This document shows, piece after piece, positions 9,614 through 17,272 of a DNA stretch of 18,221 nt. Source of the DNA: an uncultured Collinsella sp. (lineage in GTDB: Bacteria; Actinomycetota; Coriobacteriia; Coriobacteriales; Coriobacteriaceae); NCBI GenBank assembly GCA_959596505.1, contig CAUFWM010000029.1:1-18221 (forward strand), in the 5' to 3' direction. The translations under genes were made by a program, and so were the position numbers. The notes beneath the pieces are model-generated. The model was not told where the DNA came from, made no database searches, and saw only the letters and a list, made by a program, of their open reading frames with translations. Each line of letters opens with the position of its first letter. Within the stretch, counting starts at the first letter, position 1.

Positions 9614-12445
9614 CTACTCCCCCAGCAGGGCCTTCTCGGGTGTGATCGGCAGCGAGCGAACCTGGTGGCCGGTGGCGTGTGCCACGGCCGAGGCCACGGC
9701 GGCGAGCGGCGTGTTGATGACGACCTCGCCGATCGACTTGGCGCCAAACGGGCCCGTCGGCTCGTAGCTCGGCTCAAAGGCCACGCGAATGCTGCCGATA
9801 TCCAGGCGCGTGGGCAGCTTGTAGCTCATAAAGTTGCCGGTGCGCAGGCGGCCGCGGTCATCGTGCTCGACAATCTCGTAGAGCGCGTGGCCGATACCCT
9901 GGGCAATGCCGCCCTCGGCCTGGACGCGCGCGAGCGCCTCGTTGATCACGGTGCCGCAATCGACGGCAGCGGCGTAATCCACCACGGTCACCTTGCCGGT
10001 AGCCTTGTCAACCTCGACCTCGGCAATGCCGGCCATAAACGGCGGGGGCGAAACGGGCAGGCAGGCAGAGGCGTGCGAGGTGAGCGCGTCGCCGCCCGCG
10101 ATGTTCTTGACGCACAGGTTGGCAAAGTCGCGCAGCGTGAGGTAGCAGTTCTGCTCGCGCGCAGCACGCTCGTCGGACAGGCGCACGTACTGGCCGTCGA
10201 AGACCACGTCGACGACGTCAACGTCCCACATCTGGGCCGCCTTGGCGCAAATCTTCTCGCGCAGCTCGGTCGCGGCGTTCTTGGCGGCAAGGCCCGTCAC
10301 GTAGGTACCGGAGCTCGCGTACGAGCCGGCGTCGAACGGCGACACGTCGGTGTCCACGCCGCGCACCACGATCAGCGAGCTCTCCACGCCCAGCTCCTCG
10401 GCGGCAATCTGCGCCAGGATCGTGTCGACGCCCATACCGTTATCGGTGGCGCCGGTGCCGATGGTAATGAAGCCGTCCTCTTCCAGGCGCATGTCGATGC
10501 CGGCGATGTCCACGTTGGAGATGCCCGAGCCCTGCATGGTGAGCGCACAGCCCAGAGCACGCACGCGGTCGCCCAGGTCGACGGCCAGCGGCTTGTCGCG
10601 CCAACCGATCATGTCCATCGCGCGCAGCAGGCAGCGGTCGAGCGCGCAGGCGTTGAGCTTCTCGTTGTAGTACTGCGGCATGACCTCGCCCTCGCGCACC
10701 ATGTTCTTAAGGCGCAGGTCGGCGGGGTCCATGTGCAGCATGTCGGCGAGCTCGTTGACGGCGCTCTCCACGGCAAACTGGCCCTGGGTGGCACCGTAGC
10801 CGCGATACGCGCCGCCGCGGTTGGTATTGGTGTAGACGGCGTCCCAGCTAAAGCGGCTCGCCTTCACATGGTTGTAGATGGGCAGGCTCTTGTGGCCCGA
10901 AAGGCCAATCGTCGTGGTAGCGTGCTCGCCGTACGCGCCGGCGTTGGACAGCGTGTGCAGATCGATAGCCGTGATGGTGCCGTCGTTCATGGCGCCCAGC
11001 TTAACGGTCATCTGCATCTGGTGGCGAGAGTTGCCCGCGGTGATGGTCTCCTCGCGGGTGTAGCAGCAATAGCTCGGACGGCCGGTCTGCTGGGTCACGA
11101 ACGCCACGAAGATCTCGCAGCAGCCCGTCTGCTTGGAGCCAAAGCCGCCACCGATGCGCGGCTTAATAACCTGCACCTGCGACTGCGGAATATCGAGCGA
11201 CTGCGCGACCATGCGGCGCACGTGGAAGGGCACCTGCGTAGAGGTGGTCACCGAGATGCGCCCGAACGCGTCGGTCGTCGCGAAGGCGCGGAAGGTCTCC
11301 ATGGGCGCGGTCTGCGTGGCCTGGCTGGTGTAGGTGCGCTCAAAGACGATGTCGCTCTGGGCGAACGCCTCGTCCAGATCGCCATAATCGCTGGTACCGC
11401 TGCACACCAGGTTGCGGGGCACGTCGCCGCCCTGCGGGAACATAAAGGTCACGTCGCCCTCGGGGTGGACCAGGATGTCGTTATCGAGTGCCTTGGTAAA
11501 GTCGAGCAGCGGCTCGAGCACCTCATAGTCGACCTTGATGAGCTTGAGTGCCTTGTCGGCGGCCTCCTCGGTTTCGGCGGCAACGATCGCCACCTCCTCG
11601 TTTTGGTAGCGCACGAGGTTCTCGAGGATCAGACGGTCGTAGGGACTCGGCTGCGGATAGCTCTGACCGGCGATGGTAAAGCGGCGCTTGGGCACGTCCT
11701 CGTAAGTGTAAACGCCCACGACGCCGGGCACCTTCAGGGCGCGCGACGTATCGATGGAGCGGATCTTGGCGCGGGCATAGGGACTGCGCTTGAGTTTGAC
11801 GATGAGCGCACCGGCGGGCACCATATCGCCCGTGTAGACGGGACGGCCCTCGAGCAGGGCCCTCGAGTCCTTCTTGGGCTGCTTGTGGGTAATCTGCTTG
11901 TAGGTGACGCCATCAGAGCTGGTGTTATTGACCGGCAGCTCGGGCATCTCGAAGCCCACCTGCACGCCGGACTCGTTAAGGAAGCGGACGATGGCGCGCA
12001 GCTGGCTCTCGTAGCCGCTGCAGCGGCAGAGGTTGCCGGCGAGCTGGCGCGAGAGCTCCTCGCGCGTGGCGACGAGGCTCGGGTCCTCCTTGGCGGCGCG
12101 GGCAAGCGCCAGCACGTTCATGATGAGGCCGGGGGCGCAAAAACCGCACTGTTCGGCGCCTTCGGCAGCCATTGCGCGGGCAAGCGCCTCAGACTCGGCC
12201 TTGAGACCCTCGAGCGTAGTGATGGAGCGGCCCTCGACGCGCGCGGCGGGAACCGAGCAGCTCAGCACCGGGTCACCGTCGAGCCACACCGTGCACAGGC
12301 CGCAGTTGGTGGTTTCGCAGGCGCAGCGCACCGACGCGCAACCCTGCTCACGCAAAAGCGAAAAGAGCATGGTGTCGGGGGCAATCTGAACCTTGACCTT
12401 ACGGCCGTTGAGCGTAAAGGAAAGATCGATGAGTTTGGCAGCCAT
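9614..12445 (-). CDS. Molybdenum hydroxylase, fused [2Fe-2S] and Mo-cofactor subunit (xanthine dehydrogenase family, XdhD-like)
   Basis: Cytosolic molybdenum hydroxylase expected to oxidise a purine or other N-heterocycle, passing electrons through two [2Fe-2S] clusters to the FAD subunit encoded upstream. Residues 1-160 form the iron-sulfur part. C43, C48, C51 and C63 bind the plant-ferredoxin-type cluster; C100, C103, C140 and C142 (CGFC, NLCRC) bind the second. Residues 190-943 are the molybdopterin part, with GGGFGSK (432-438), RGGAYRGYG (543-551), YASSGT (709-714) and the catalytic glutamate E907 in GAKSIGEV. The fusion, 943-aa length, YASSGT motif and C-terminal TPEKAL resemble E. coli XdhD (956 aa). 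That group is linked to selenium-dependent molybdenum enzymes; XdhD, however, appears to lack the N-terminal cluster cysteines that are present here. Selenium use and substrate are inferred. Its ATG overlaps the FAD-subunit stop as TAATG. Confidence 0.92.
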   Translation of the reverse strand: MAAKLIDLSFTLNGRKVKVQIAPDTMLFSLLREQGCASVRCACETTNCGLCTVWLDGDPVLSCSVPAARVEGRSITTLEGLKAESEALARAMAAEGAEQCGFCAPGLIMNVLALARAAKEDPSLVATREELSRQLAGNLCRCSGYESQLRAIVRFLNESGVQVGFEMPELPVNNTSSDGVTYKQITHKQPKKDSRALLEGRPVYTGDMVPAGALIVKLKRSPYARAKIRSIDTSRALKVPGVVGVYTYEDVPKRRFTIAGQSYPQPSPYDRLILENLVRYQNEEVAIVAAETEEAADKALKLIKVDYEVLEPLLDFTKALDNDILVHPEGDVTFMFPQGGDVPRNLVCSGTSDYGDLDEAFAQSDIVFERTYTSQATQTAPMETFRAFATTDAFGRISVTTSTQVPFHVRRMVAQSLDIPQSQVQVIKPRIGGGFGSKQTGCCEIFVAFVTQQTGRPSYCCYTREETITAGNSRHQMQMTVKLGAMNDGTITAIDLHTLSNAGAYGEHATTTIGLSGHKSLPIYNHVKASRFSWDAVYTNTNRGGAYRGYGATQGQFAVESAVNELADMLHMDPADLRLKNMVREGEVMPQYYNEKLNACALDRCLLRAMDMIGWRDKPLAVDLGDRVRALGCALTMQGSGISNVDIAGIDMRLEEDGFITIGTGATDNGMGVDTILAQIAAEELGVESSLIVVRGVDTDVSPFDAGSYASSGTYVTGLAAKNAATELREKICAKAAQMWDVDVVDVVFDGQYVRLSDERAAREQNCYLTLRDFANLCVKNIAGGDALTSHASACLPVSPPPFMAGIAEVEVDKATGKVTVVDYAAAVDCGTVINEALARVQAEGGIAQGIGHALYEIVEHDDRGRLRTGNFMSYKLPTRLDIGSIRVAFEPSYEPTGPFGAKSIGEVVINTPLAAVASAVAHATGHQVRSLPITPEKALLGE

Positions 12446-13359
12446 TAGCGCACCTCGCTAGAATCGACGCCGGGCACGCGGCGGCAGGAATACTCGTCCG
12501 TGGCATATTTGGGGACCTGAACGGTCTCGAGCTCGCGGGCAAGCGCGGCCGAAAGCTCAATGCCGGCGGCGCGGCGCACGGCCTGAATCGCCAACGGTGC
12601 CGAGATGCGCCGGCGGTACTCGGCCGAGCCCCACATGTTGGTGCCATAGCTCAGCGCGCGCACGGACGCGGCCAGGGCACGCAGCTCGTCCTCGGAAGGA
12701 TGCTCGCTGGTGAGGCCACATGCCTCGCCCTGCAGCAGGGTCGCGCGCAGCGGGCGGGCGCCCACGGTGACATGCCAGCTGTTGTCCCACCAGGCGGCGG
12801 TGACGTTTAAGGAGGGGAAGTCGGTCGCGGCCTTGCGTACGGCCTCGTAGCTCGCACGGTAGTCGTGCTTAACGACCACGACGCGCTCGATCACGTCGCG
12901 CACATAGCCCATGTTCACAAACTCGGCGAGCGGCACGCGGCCGGCACCCGTCAGCTCAACGTACGAGTCGAGCGCCAAAAAGGCCGAGAGCACGTCCGAA
13001 AAACCAAAGCGGCCGTAGATGCTACCGCCCACCGTGGCGGTATTGCGCAGCTGCACGCCTACGATATCGTGGACGGCGAACTCAAAGACATTGTTGACAA
13101 GCGCGTTGAGCTCGACATGGCGCTCGAGCTGGCGCAGGGTGCACATGGCGCCGATGCGAAACTCGGTCTCGGTCTCCTCGATCTGATCGAGTCCGCAGGC
13201 CGAAAGGTCAATCGCCGTCGCCACACGACGCGAACCCAGGCGCATCCAGATGCCGCCGCCCACAATCTTGTTGTTGCGGTTCTTCTGCAAGAGCTCATAG
13301 GCTTCGGCCGCGTTTCCAACACGGACGTAGGTACCGAACTTGAGCACGTTCTCCCCCAT
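12445..13359 (-). CDS. FAD-binding subunit of molybdenum hydroxylase (XdhB/CoxM/YgfM type)
   Basis: Electron-transfer subunit that should carry FAD between the iron-sulfur clusters of the downstream partner and NAD+ or another acceptor. The N-terminal VGGGIWMRL (33-41) and RNTATVGGSI (105-114) are the two FAD pyrophosphate loops of this family. The C-terminal CO-dehydrogenase flavoprotein domain includes NMWGSAEYRRRISAPLAIQAV. The 304-aa length is usual. The ATG at 13359 has GAAGAG close upstream; a GTG four codons later is an alternative. The first gene of a two-gene operon, it is followed without a gap by the Mo subunit. No maturation genes (XdhC, YqeB, YqeC) lie beside it. No convincing promoter was found in the roughly 95 bp after the gdhA terminator. 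Confidence 0.92.
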   Translation of the reverse strand: MGENVLKFGTYVRVGNAAEAYELLQKNRNNKIVGGGIWMRLGSRRVATAIDLSACGLDQIEETETEFRIGAMCTLRQLERHVELNALVNNVFEFAVHDIVGVQLRNTATVGGSIYGRFGFSDVLSAFLALDSYVELTGAGRVPLAEFVNMGYVRDVIERVVVVKHDYRASYEAVRKAATDFPSLNVTAAWWDNSWHVTVGARPLRATLLQGEACGLTSEHPSEDELRALAASVRALSYGTNMWGSAEYRRRISAPLAIQAVRRAAGIELSAALARELETVQVPKYATDEYSCRRVPGVDSSEVR

Positions 13360-13454
13360 CTCTTCACTTGTCCAGTACCTTTAAGTGTACCAAACAAGGG
13401 GGCATAGCTCGTGTCGGGACAAAATGAACCGTTTTCCTCCGTCGCATGCGGATC

Positions 13455-13489
13455 AAAAAAGGCTCCCAGCCAAGATGACTGGGAGCCTT
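13455..13489 (-). terminator. Intrinsic terminator of gdhA
   Basis: A perfect 11-bp stem (AAGGCTCCCAG at 13459-13469 with CTGGGAGCCTT at 13479-13489) has a 9-nt loop. On the - strand it runs directly into TTTTTT, about 25 nt past the gdhA stop. It is a textbook intrinsic terminator and separates gdhA from the downstream operon. Confidence 0.92.
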
Positions 13490-13514
13490 CTGCGATGCTA
13501 TATCGAGCGAAGAT

Positions 13515-14870
13515 TTAGCAGACGCCCTGGGCGAGCATGGCGTCGGCGACCTTCAGGAAGCCGGCGATGTTGGCGCCCATGACAAAGTTGCCCTCCTGGC
13601 CATACTCCTTGGCGGTGTCGTCAACGTTGTGGAACATGCCGCGCATGAGCTGCTCGAGCTTGCCGTCGACCTCCTCAAAGGTCCAGGACAGGTGCTCGGC
13701 GTTCTGGCTCATCTCCAGGCCGGACACGAGCACGCCGCCGGCGTTGGCAGCCTTGCCGGGCATAAAGGCGACGCCGTTCTCCTGGAAGTAGGTCGTGGCC
13801 TCGATGGTCGTGGGCATGTTTGCGCCCTCGCCGACCACCTTGCAGCCGTTGGCGACGAGCGCCTGGGCGTCCTCGAGCAGCAGCGTGTTCTCGCGAGCGC
13901 AGGGCAGCGCGATGTCGCAGGGCAGCTCCCACACGCCGCGGCCGTCGCCCTCGTGCCACACGGCGTTGGGCTTCTCGTCAACGTACATGGCGAGCGTGAC
14001 GCCCTTGTCGTGGCCGGAGCGCTTCTGGTTATAGACGTGCTCGAGCACGGAGTAGTCGATGCCGTCGGGATCCTCGACCCAGCCGTGGGTATCGGAGCAG
14101 GCAAGCACCTTGCCGCCGAGCTGGGAGACCTTCTGGACGGCATAGATAGCAACGTTGCCGGAACCGTGAACGACGACGTTCTTGCCCTCGAAGGAGTCGC
14201 CGCGGCTCTTGAGGTACTCGTCCACAAAGTAGACCAGGCCGTAGCCGGTGGCCTCGGTACGGGCGAGCGAGCCGCCAAAGGAGAGGCCCTTGCCGGTGAG
14301 GACGCCGGTCCACTCGTTGGTCAGGCGCTTGTACTGACCGAACAGGTAGGCAACCTCGCGGCCACCAACGCCCAGGTCGCCGGCGGGAACGTCGGTGTTG
14401 GGGCCAATGTGGCGATAGAGCTCGGTCATGAAGGACTGGCAGAAGTGCATGATCTCGTTGTTGGACTTGCCCTTGGGGTCAAAGTCGGAGCCGCCCTTGC
14501 CGCCGCCCATGGGAAGGGTGGTCAGGCTGTTCTTGAGGATCTGCTCCAGGCCCAGGAACTTAAGCATGCCCAGGGTGACCGTCGGATTAAAGCGCAGGCC
14601 GCCCTTGTAGGGTCCAATGGCAGAGTTGAACTCGACGCGGTAACCGCGGTTGACCTGAACCTTGCCCTGGTCGTCGACCCAGGGAACACGGAACATGACG
14701 ATGCGCTCGGGCTCGACGAGGCGCTCAAGCAGGGCGGCCTCCTCGTACTCGGGGTGGGCGTCGAGCGCCGGCTGGATGGTGCCGAGGATCTCGGTCGCGG
14801 CCTGGATGAACTCAGGCTGCTCGGGATAGCGGGCCTTGAGCTCGTCGAGAACTTTCTGCGTGTAGCTCAT
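13515..14870 (-). CDS. gdhA: Glutamate dehydrogenase (class I, hexameric)
   Basis: Cytosolic enzyme interconverting 2-oxoglutarate plus ammonia and glutamate, probably with NADPH, at the junction of nitrogen and carbon metabolism. From the ATG at 14870 the protein has 451 aa. K89 (GPYKGGLRF), K113, K125 (MGGGKGGSDFD) and D165 (PAGDLGVGG) occupy the same numbers as the active-site residues of the Clostridium symbiosum enzyme. The Rossmann motif HGSGNVA follows near residue 243. The start is set by GGAGG four to five bases upstream. The open frame continues 68 codons further, but that part does not resemble the family and covers the leader. The gene has its own terminator and a -10-like box upstream. 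Cofactor preference is by family, not proven here. Confidence 0.96.
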   Translation of the reverse strand: MSYTQKVLDELKARYPEQPEFIQAATEILGTIQPALDAHPEYEEAALLERLVEPERIVMFRVPWVDDQGKVQVNRGYRVEFNSAIGPYKGGLRFNPTVTLGMLKFLGLEQILKNSLTTLPMGGGKGGSDFDPKGKSNNEIMHFCQSFMTELYRHIGPNTDVPAGDLGVGGREVAYLFGQYKRLTNEWTGVLTGKGLSFGGSLARTEATGYGLVYFVDEYLKSRGDSFEGKNVVVHGSGNVAIYAVQKVSQLGGKVLACSDTHGWVEDPDGIDYSVLEHVYNQKRSGHDKGVTLAMYVDEKPNAVWHEGDGRGVWELPCDIALPCARENTLLLEDAQALVANGCKVVGEGANMPTTIEATTYFQENGVAFMPGKAANAGGVLVSGLEMSQNAEHLSWTFEEVDGKLEQLMRGMFHNVDDTAKEYGQEGNFVMGANIAGFLKVADAMLAQGVC

Positions 14871-14942
14871 GCTTCCTCCAATGATGGGAAAGAAAAGTGT
14901 CGGTCGCGGCACCCTATGCGCCGCGAGCTTTATCGAGTATGG

Positions 14943-14948
14943 ATAATA
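14943..14948 (-). promoter_or_regulatory. Putative gdhA -10 box
   Basis: The - strand reads TATTAT (five of six matches to TATAAT), about 73 nt before the gdhA ATG. The -35 is poorly defined. The resulting leader would contain a small CGCGGC/GCCGCG hairpin (14905-14925). Confidence 0.3.
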
Positions 14949-15078
14949 TCGCACTGTTGCCGCAAAGTTACGAATAAGACCGCGGGCGGATGTTTCATTT
15001 TGATTACGATGCAGGTAGATGCGTTTTTGAGCGCCTGACGTGCAAGTTGCGTGTTTCGAAGCTGTTTCCCGCACGTTT

Positions 15079-15121
15079 CAAAACCACCACAAAGGGGACA
15101 GGCACCTTTGTGGTGGTTTTG
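15079..15121 (-). terminator. Perfect 17-bp palindrome after selC with GGGACAGG at its centre
   Basis: Arms 15079-15095 and 15105-15121 are perfectly complementary around a 9-nt loop, GGACAGGCA on the + strand. It begins 12 nt past the selC 3' end. On the - strand the stem ends in GGTTTTG, so it is well placed as the selC terminator, though the U-run is short. The + strand GGGGACAGGCACC core also links it to the repeat at 5680-5760. Confidence 0.6.
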
Positions 15122-15132
15122 GCGAGATACGT

Positions 15133-15229
15133 TGGCGGGAACGTATGTGAATCGAACACATCCAAGACGTTTTGCACGCCTCGCAACGGTTTTGAGGACC
15201 GCGGGGCCCACCGGAGCCCATCCGTTCCC
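15133..15229 (-). tRNA. selC: tRNA-Sec, selenocysteine tRNA (UCA anticodon)
   Basis: This 97-nt tRNA reads UGA as selenocysteine. It has an acceptor stem GGGAACG/CGTTCCC and a 6-bp D stem with a 4-nt loop (GGGCTC-CGGT-GGGCCC), diagnostic of tRNA-Sec. The anticodon stem CGGT/ACCG holds the loop CCTCAAA (anticodon TCA). The 8-bp extra arm CGAGGCGT/ACGTCTTG has a GCAAA loop. The T arm is ATGTG-TTCGATT-CACAT and the CCA end is encoded. The expected eighth acceptor pair is G-A, a mismatch. It follows selB, whose product binds this tRNA, and selA, whose product converts its seryl form. Confidence 0.96.
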
Positions 15230-15241
15230 AAGCGTGGCGGT

Positions 15242-15247
15242 ATTTTA
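15242..15247 (-). promoter_or_regulatory. Putative selC -10 box
   Basis: The - strand reads TAAAAT (five of six matches to TATAAT), 12 nt before the first base of the tRNA and 54 nt past the selB stop. The -35 (TTGCGG or GTTGCG with a 14-15-nt spacer) is poor. It suggests selC is transcribed separately from selAB. Confidence 0.4.
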
Positions 15248-15301
15248 CCAAACCGAACAGCCCGCAACTGCAAGGAGGACCAGGGCAGCGATGCAAAGCC
15301 C

Positions 15302-17272
15302 CTAACGCAGCGATCTTAGGCCGCCGGCATCCTTGTCGAGTGCGGTAAAGCGCACGGCATCCAGGTGCTCCAAGATGCTGATCGCTCGCTTGCGCGACAC
15401 ACCCAAGGCCTCGCGCAATACACTCGTGGTGGTAGCGCCGCCGGCAGCCTCGATAGCCGCAAAAACAACCTCACGCGCATGGGCCTCGGCGGCGGCGGAC
15501 AAGGCAACGTCGTGCTCGACCTTAACGATCGAGTGGTTGAGCGAAAGCTCGCGCAGCGCACGCGTCATGGTGTCGCGATCGAGTTGCAACTGCTGTCCCA
15601 GCTCGGGCAGCGTCGGCGCGTCGAGGCCGGCCTCATCCAGCAGGGCCACAATGCGATGGCTAGCCTCGCGCACCACGCGTAACGCCGCAGCGGCGGAATG
15701 CGAGTCGAAGACCTCGGCACCGTCGATGGCGCAGATGCCGCGCGCACAGCCCTCGAGGATGAGCGCGGAGGCGACATCTTCGCCCGCTTTCGGCCAGGCG
15801 ACATGCACAACCTCGCCCGGCGTGAAACCCGTCTGCTTGGGCGCGGCCTCATGCATGGCGGCAAGCGTGTCGGCGAGCGCGGTGAGGGCGGCATCGAGCA
15901 CGGCGGGGGCGGCATAGAGCTCCTCGGTCGAGTGCTCCGGATGAAGGGCGACCGCATCGCCCGACGCCACCGCGGCGAGCAGGAGCCTTACGGCCTCGGC
16001 ACCGGAAAGATCGATCGCACGGGCGACATCGGCTGCCGGCACGGGCAGGCGCTGGATACCGAGCCACGCGGCGACGGTCGATGCGAGGTCGCCCGCATCG
16101 AGAGCCGCGAGAAGCGAGCGCTCAGCATCCGTGAGCTCGCGCGAGCGGCGGCACTGCGAAAGCAGCACGCGTCCGCCGCCGATAAGCACCACCGGCGAGA
16201 ACGCGAGCACGATGAGGCCGTCGCCCGAGCGCACGGGAAGACGCTCCTCCAGGCGGACCTGTACGATGCGGGTCTCGCCGGCCTCAATGGGTCCCTCGCC
16301 CTCCATGAGCATGATGCGCCCGATGACCTCGGCCGTGCCCGCCATCACGTGGACGCGCGCGCCGGACTCGAAGGGCACGGGCTTGGCGCCCTCGCGCCCC
16401 AGATAGGTGAAGCGCGCGATAAGCCTAAGCGTCGAGCCCTCGGCGCTCGGTCCGCAGACGACCTCGCCGCGGGGCAGGACATCGACCCCGTCGCCCACGA
16501 TGTTGAGGGCGACGCGCTGGCCGGGAAGCGCGCGCGGCGTGTCGCCGTGCACCTGAATCGCGCGCACGCGACAGCGCACGCCCGCCGGGCTCGAGACAAG
16601 CTCGTCGCCCACCATGATGGGGGCGTCGTGAAGCGTTCCCGTGACGACGGTGCCCGAGCCCTTGATGGAAAAGCAGCGGTCGATGGGCAGACGCGGGGCC
16701 AAGCCGGGGCGCTCGGAGCGCTCGGCGGATTCAGCCAGAAACGCGTCGATCGCGGCATCGATCGCCCCGCGCACGTCCTCGACGCCCTCGCCCGTGCGCG
16801 ACGACACGGGGACCACGGGGGCATCGGAGAACACGGTGCCCGAAAGGAAATCCATCACATCGAGCTCGGCGAGCTCCGCCGTCTCGTCGTCGGCCAGGTC
16901 GCGCATGGTGAGCGCGACGACCATGCGCGTCACGCCCAACAACTCGAGAACGTGCACGTGCTCGCGCGTCTGCAGCATCACGCCCTCAACGGCAGAAACC
17001 ACCAGCACTGCCACGTCGATGCCCGTGGCGCCCTGCACCATCGCGCGCAGGTAGTGCGCATGACCGGGCACATCGACCAGGCCGACAATCTTGCCGCTCG
17101 GCAGCGCCAACTCTCCAAAACCGAGCTCCGTGGTCATACCGCGGCGCTTCTCGACCTCCAGACGGTCGGGATTTTTTCCGGTCAGCGCCTCGATGAGGGC
17201 CGACTTTCCATGGTCAACGTGTCCCGCCGTTCCAACGACAACGGGACATTCGACAAGCTCACGCGCCGTCAT
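15302..17272 (-). CDS. selB: SelB, selenocysteine-specific translation elongation factor
   Basis: GTPase that carries Sec-tRNA(Sec) to UGA codons marked by a SECIS hairpin. From the ATG at 17272 it has 656 aa. The EF-Tu-like part has G1 GHVDHGKS (17-24), RGMTTELGF (44-52, switch I) and G3 DVPGH (67-71). The G4 position reads TMRD (122-125) instead of the usual TKAD/NKxD. Beta-barrel domains 2 and 3 follow, and the C-terminal half is the winged-helix array that binds SECIS RNA, ending in GVSRKRAISILEHLDAVRFT. The frame extends 15 codons further upstream, but the ATG at 17272 overlaps the selA stop as ATGA, which implies translational coupling and decides the start. Confidence 0.96.
   Translation of the reverse strand: MTARELVECPVVVGTAGHVDHGKSALIEALTGKNPDRLEVEKRRGMTTELGFGELALPSGKIVGLVDVPGHAHYLRAMVQGATGIDVAVLVVSAVEGVMLQTREHVHVLELLGVTRMVVALTMRDLADDETAELAELDVMDFLSGTVFSDAPVVPVSSRTGEGVEDVRGAIDAAIDAFLAESAERSERPGLAPRLPIDRCFSIKGSGTVVTGTLHDAPIMVGDELVSSPAGVRCRVRAIQVHGDTPRALPGQRVALNIVGDGVDVLPRGEVVCGPSAEGSTLRLIARFTYLGREGAKPVPFESGARVHVMAGTAEVIGRIMLMEGEGPIEAGETRIVQVRLEERLPVRSGDGLIVLAFSPVVLIGGGRVLLSQCRRSRELTDAERSLLAALDAGDLASTVAAWLGIQRLPVPAADVARAIDLSGAEAVRLLLAAVASGDAVALHPEHSTEELYAAPAVLDAALTALADTLAAMHEAAPKQTGFTPGEVVHVAWPKAGEDVASALILEGCARGICAIDGAEVFDSHSAAAALRVVREASHRIVALLDEAGLDAPTLPELGQQLQLDRDTMTRALRELSLNHSIVKVEHDVALSAAAEAHAREVVFAAIEAAGGATTTSVLREALGVSRKRAISILEHLDAVRFTALDKDAGGLRSLR

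Noticed and set aside
9575..12448. A 957-codon + strand open frame opposite the whole molybdenum hydroxylase gene
   Set aside because: It mirrors the real gene in a GC-rich genome where antisense stops are rare. Its translation is low-complexity (Gly, Ala, Val, His, Arg) with no recognisable domain, while the - strand has every family motif.
13360..13454. Molybdenum-cofactor riboswitch before the Mo hydroxylase operon
   Set aside because: The space is only about 95 nt after the gdhA terminator, and I see no multi-helix arrangement.
14871..15074. 68-residue N-terminal extension of glutamate dehydrogenase
   Set aside because: The extension is not like the family, covers the -10-like box and leader, and a strong GGAGG precedes the ATG at 14870, which also restores C. 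symbiosum residue numbering.
15004..15319. Several short open frames across the selC region
   Set aside because: They overlap the tRNA-Sec and the adjacent palindrome. The RNA gene explains the sequence.
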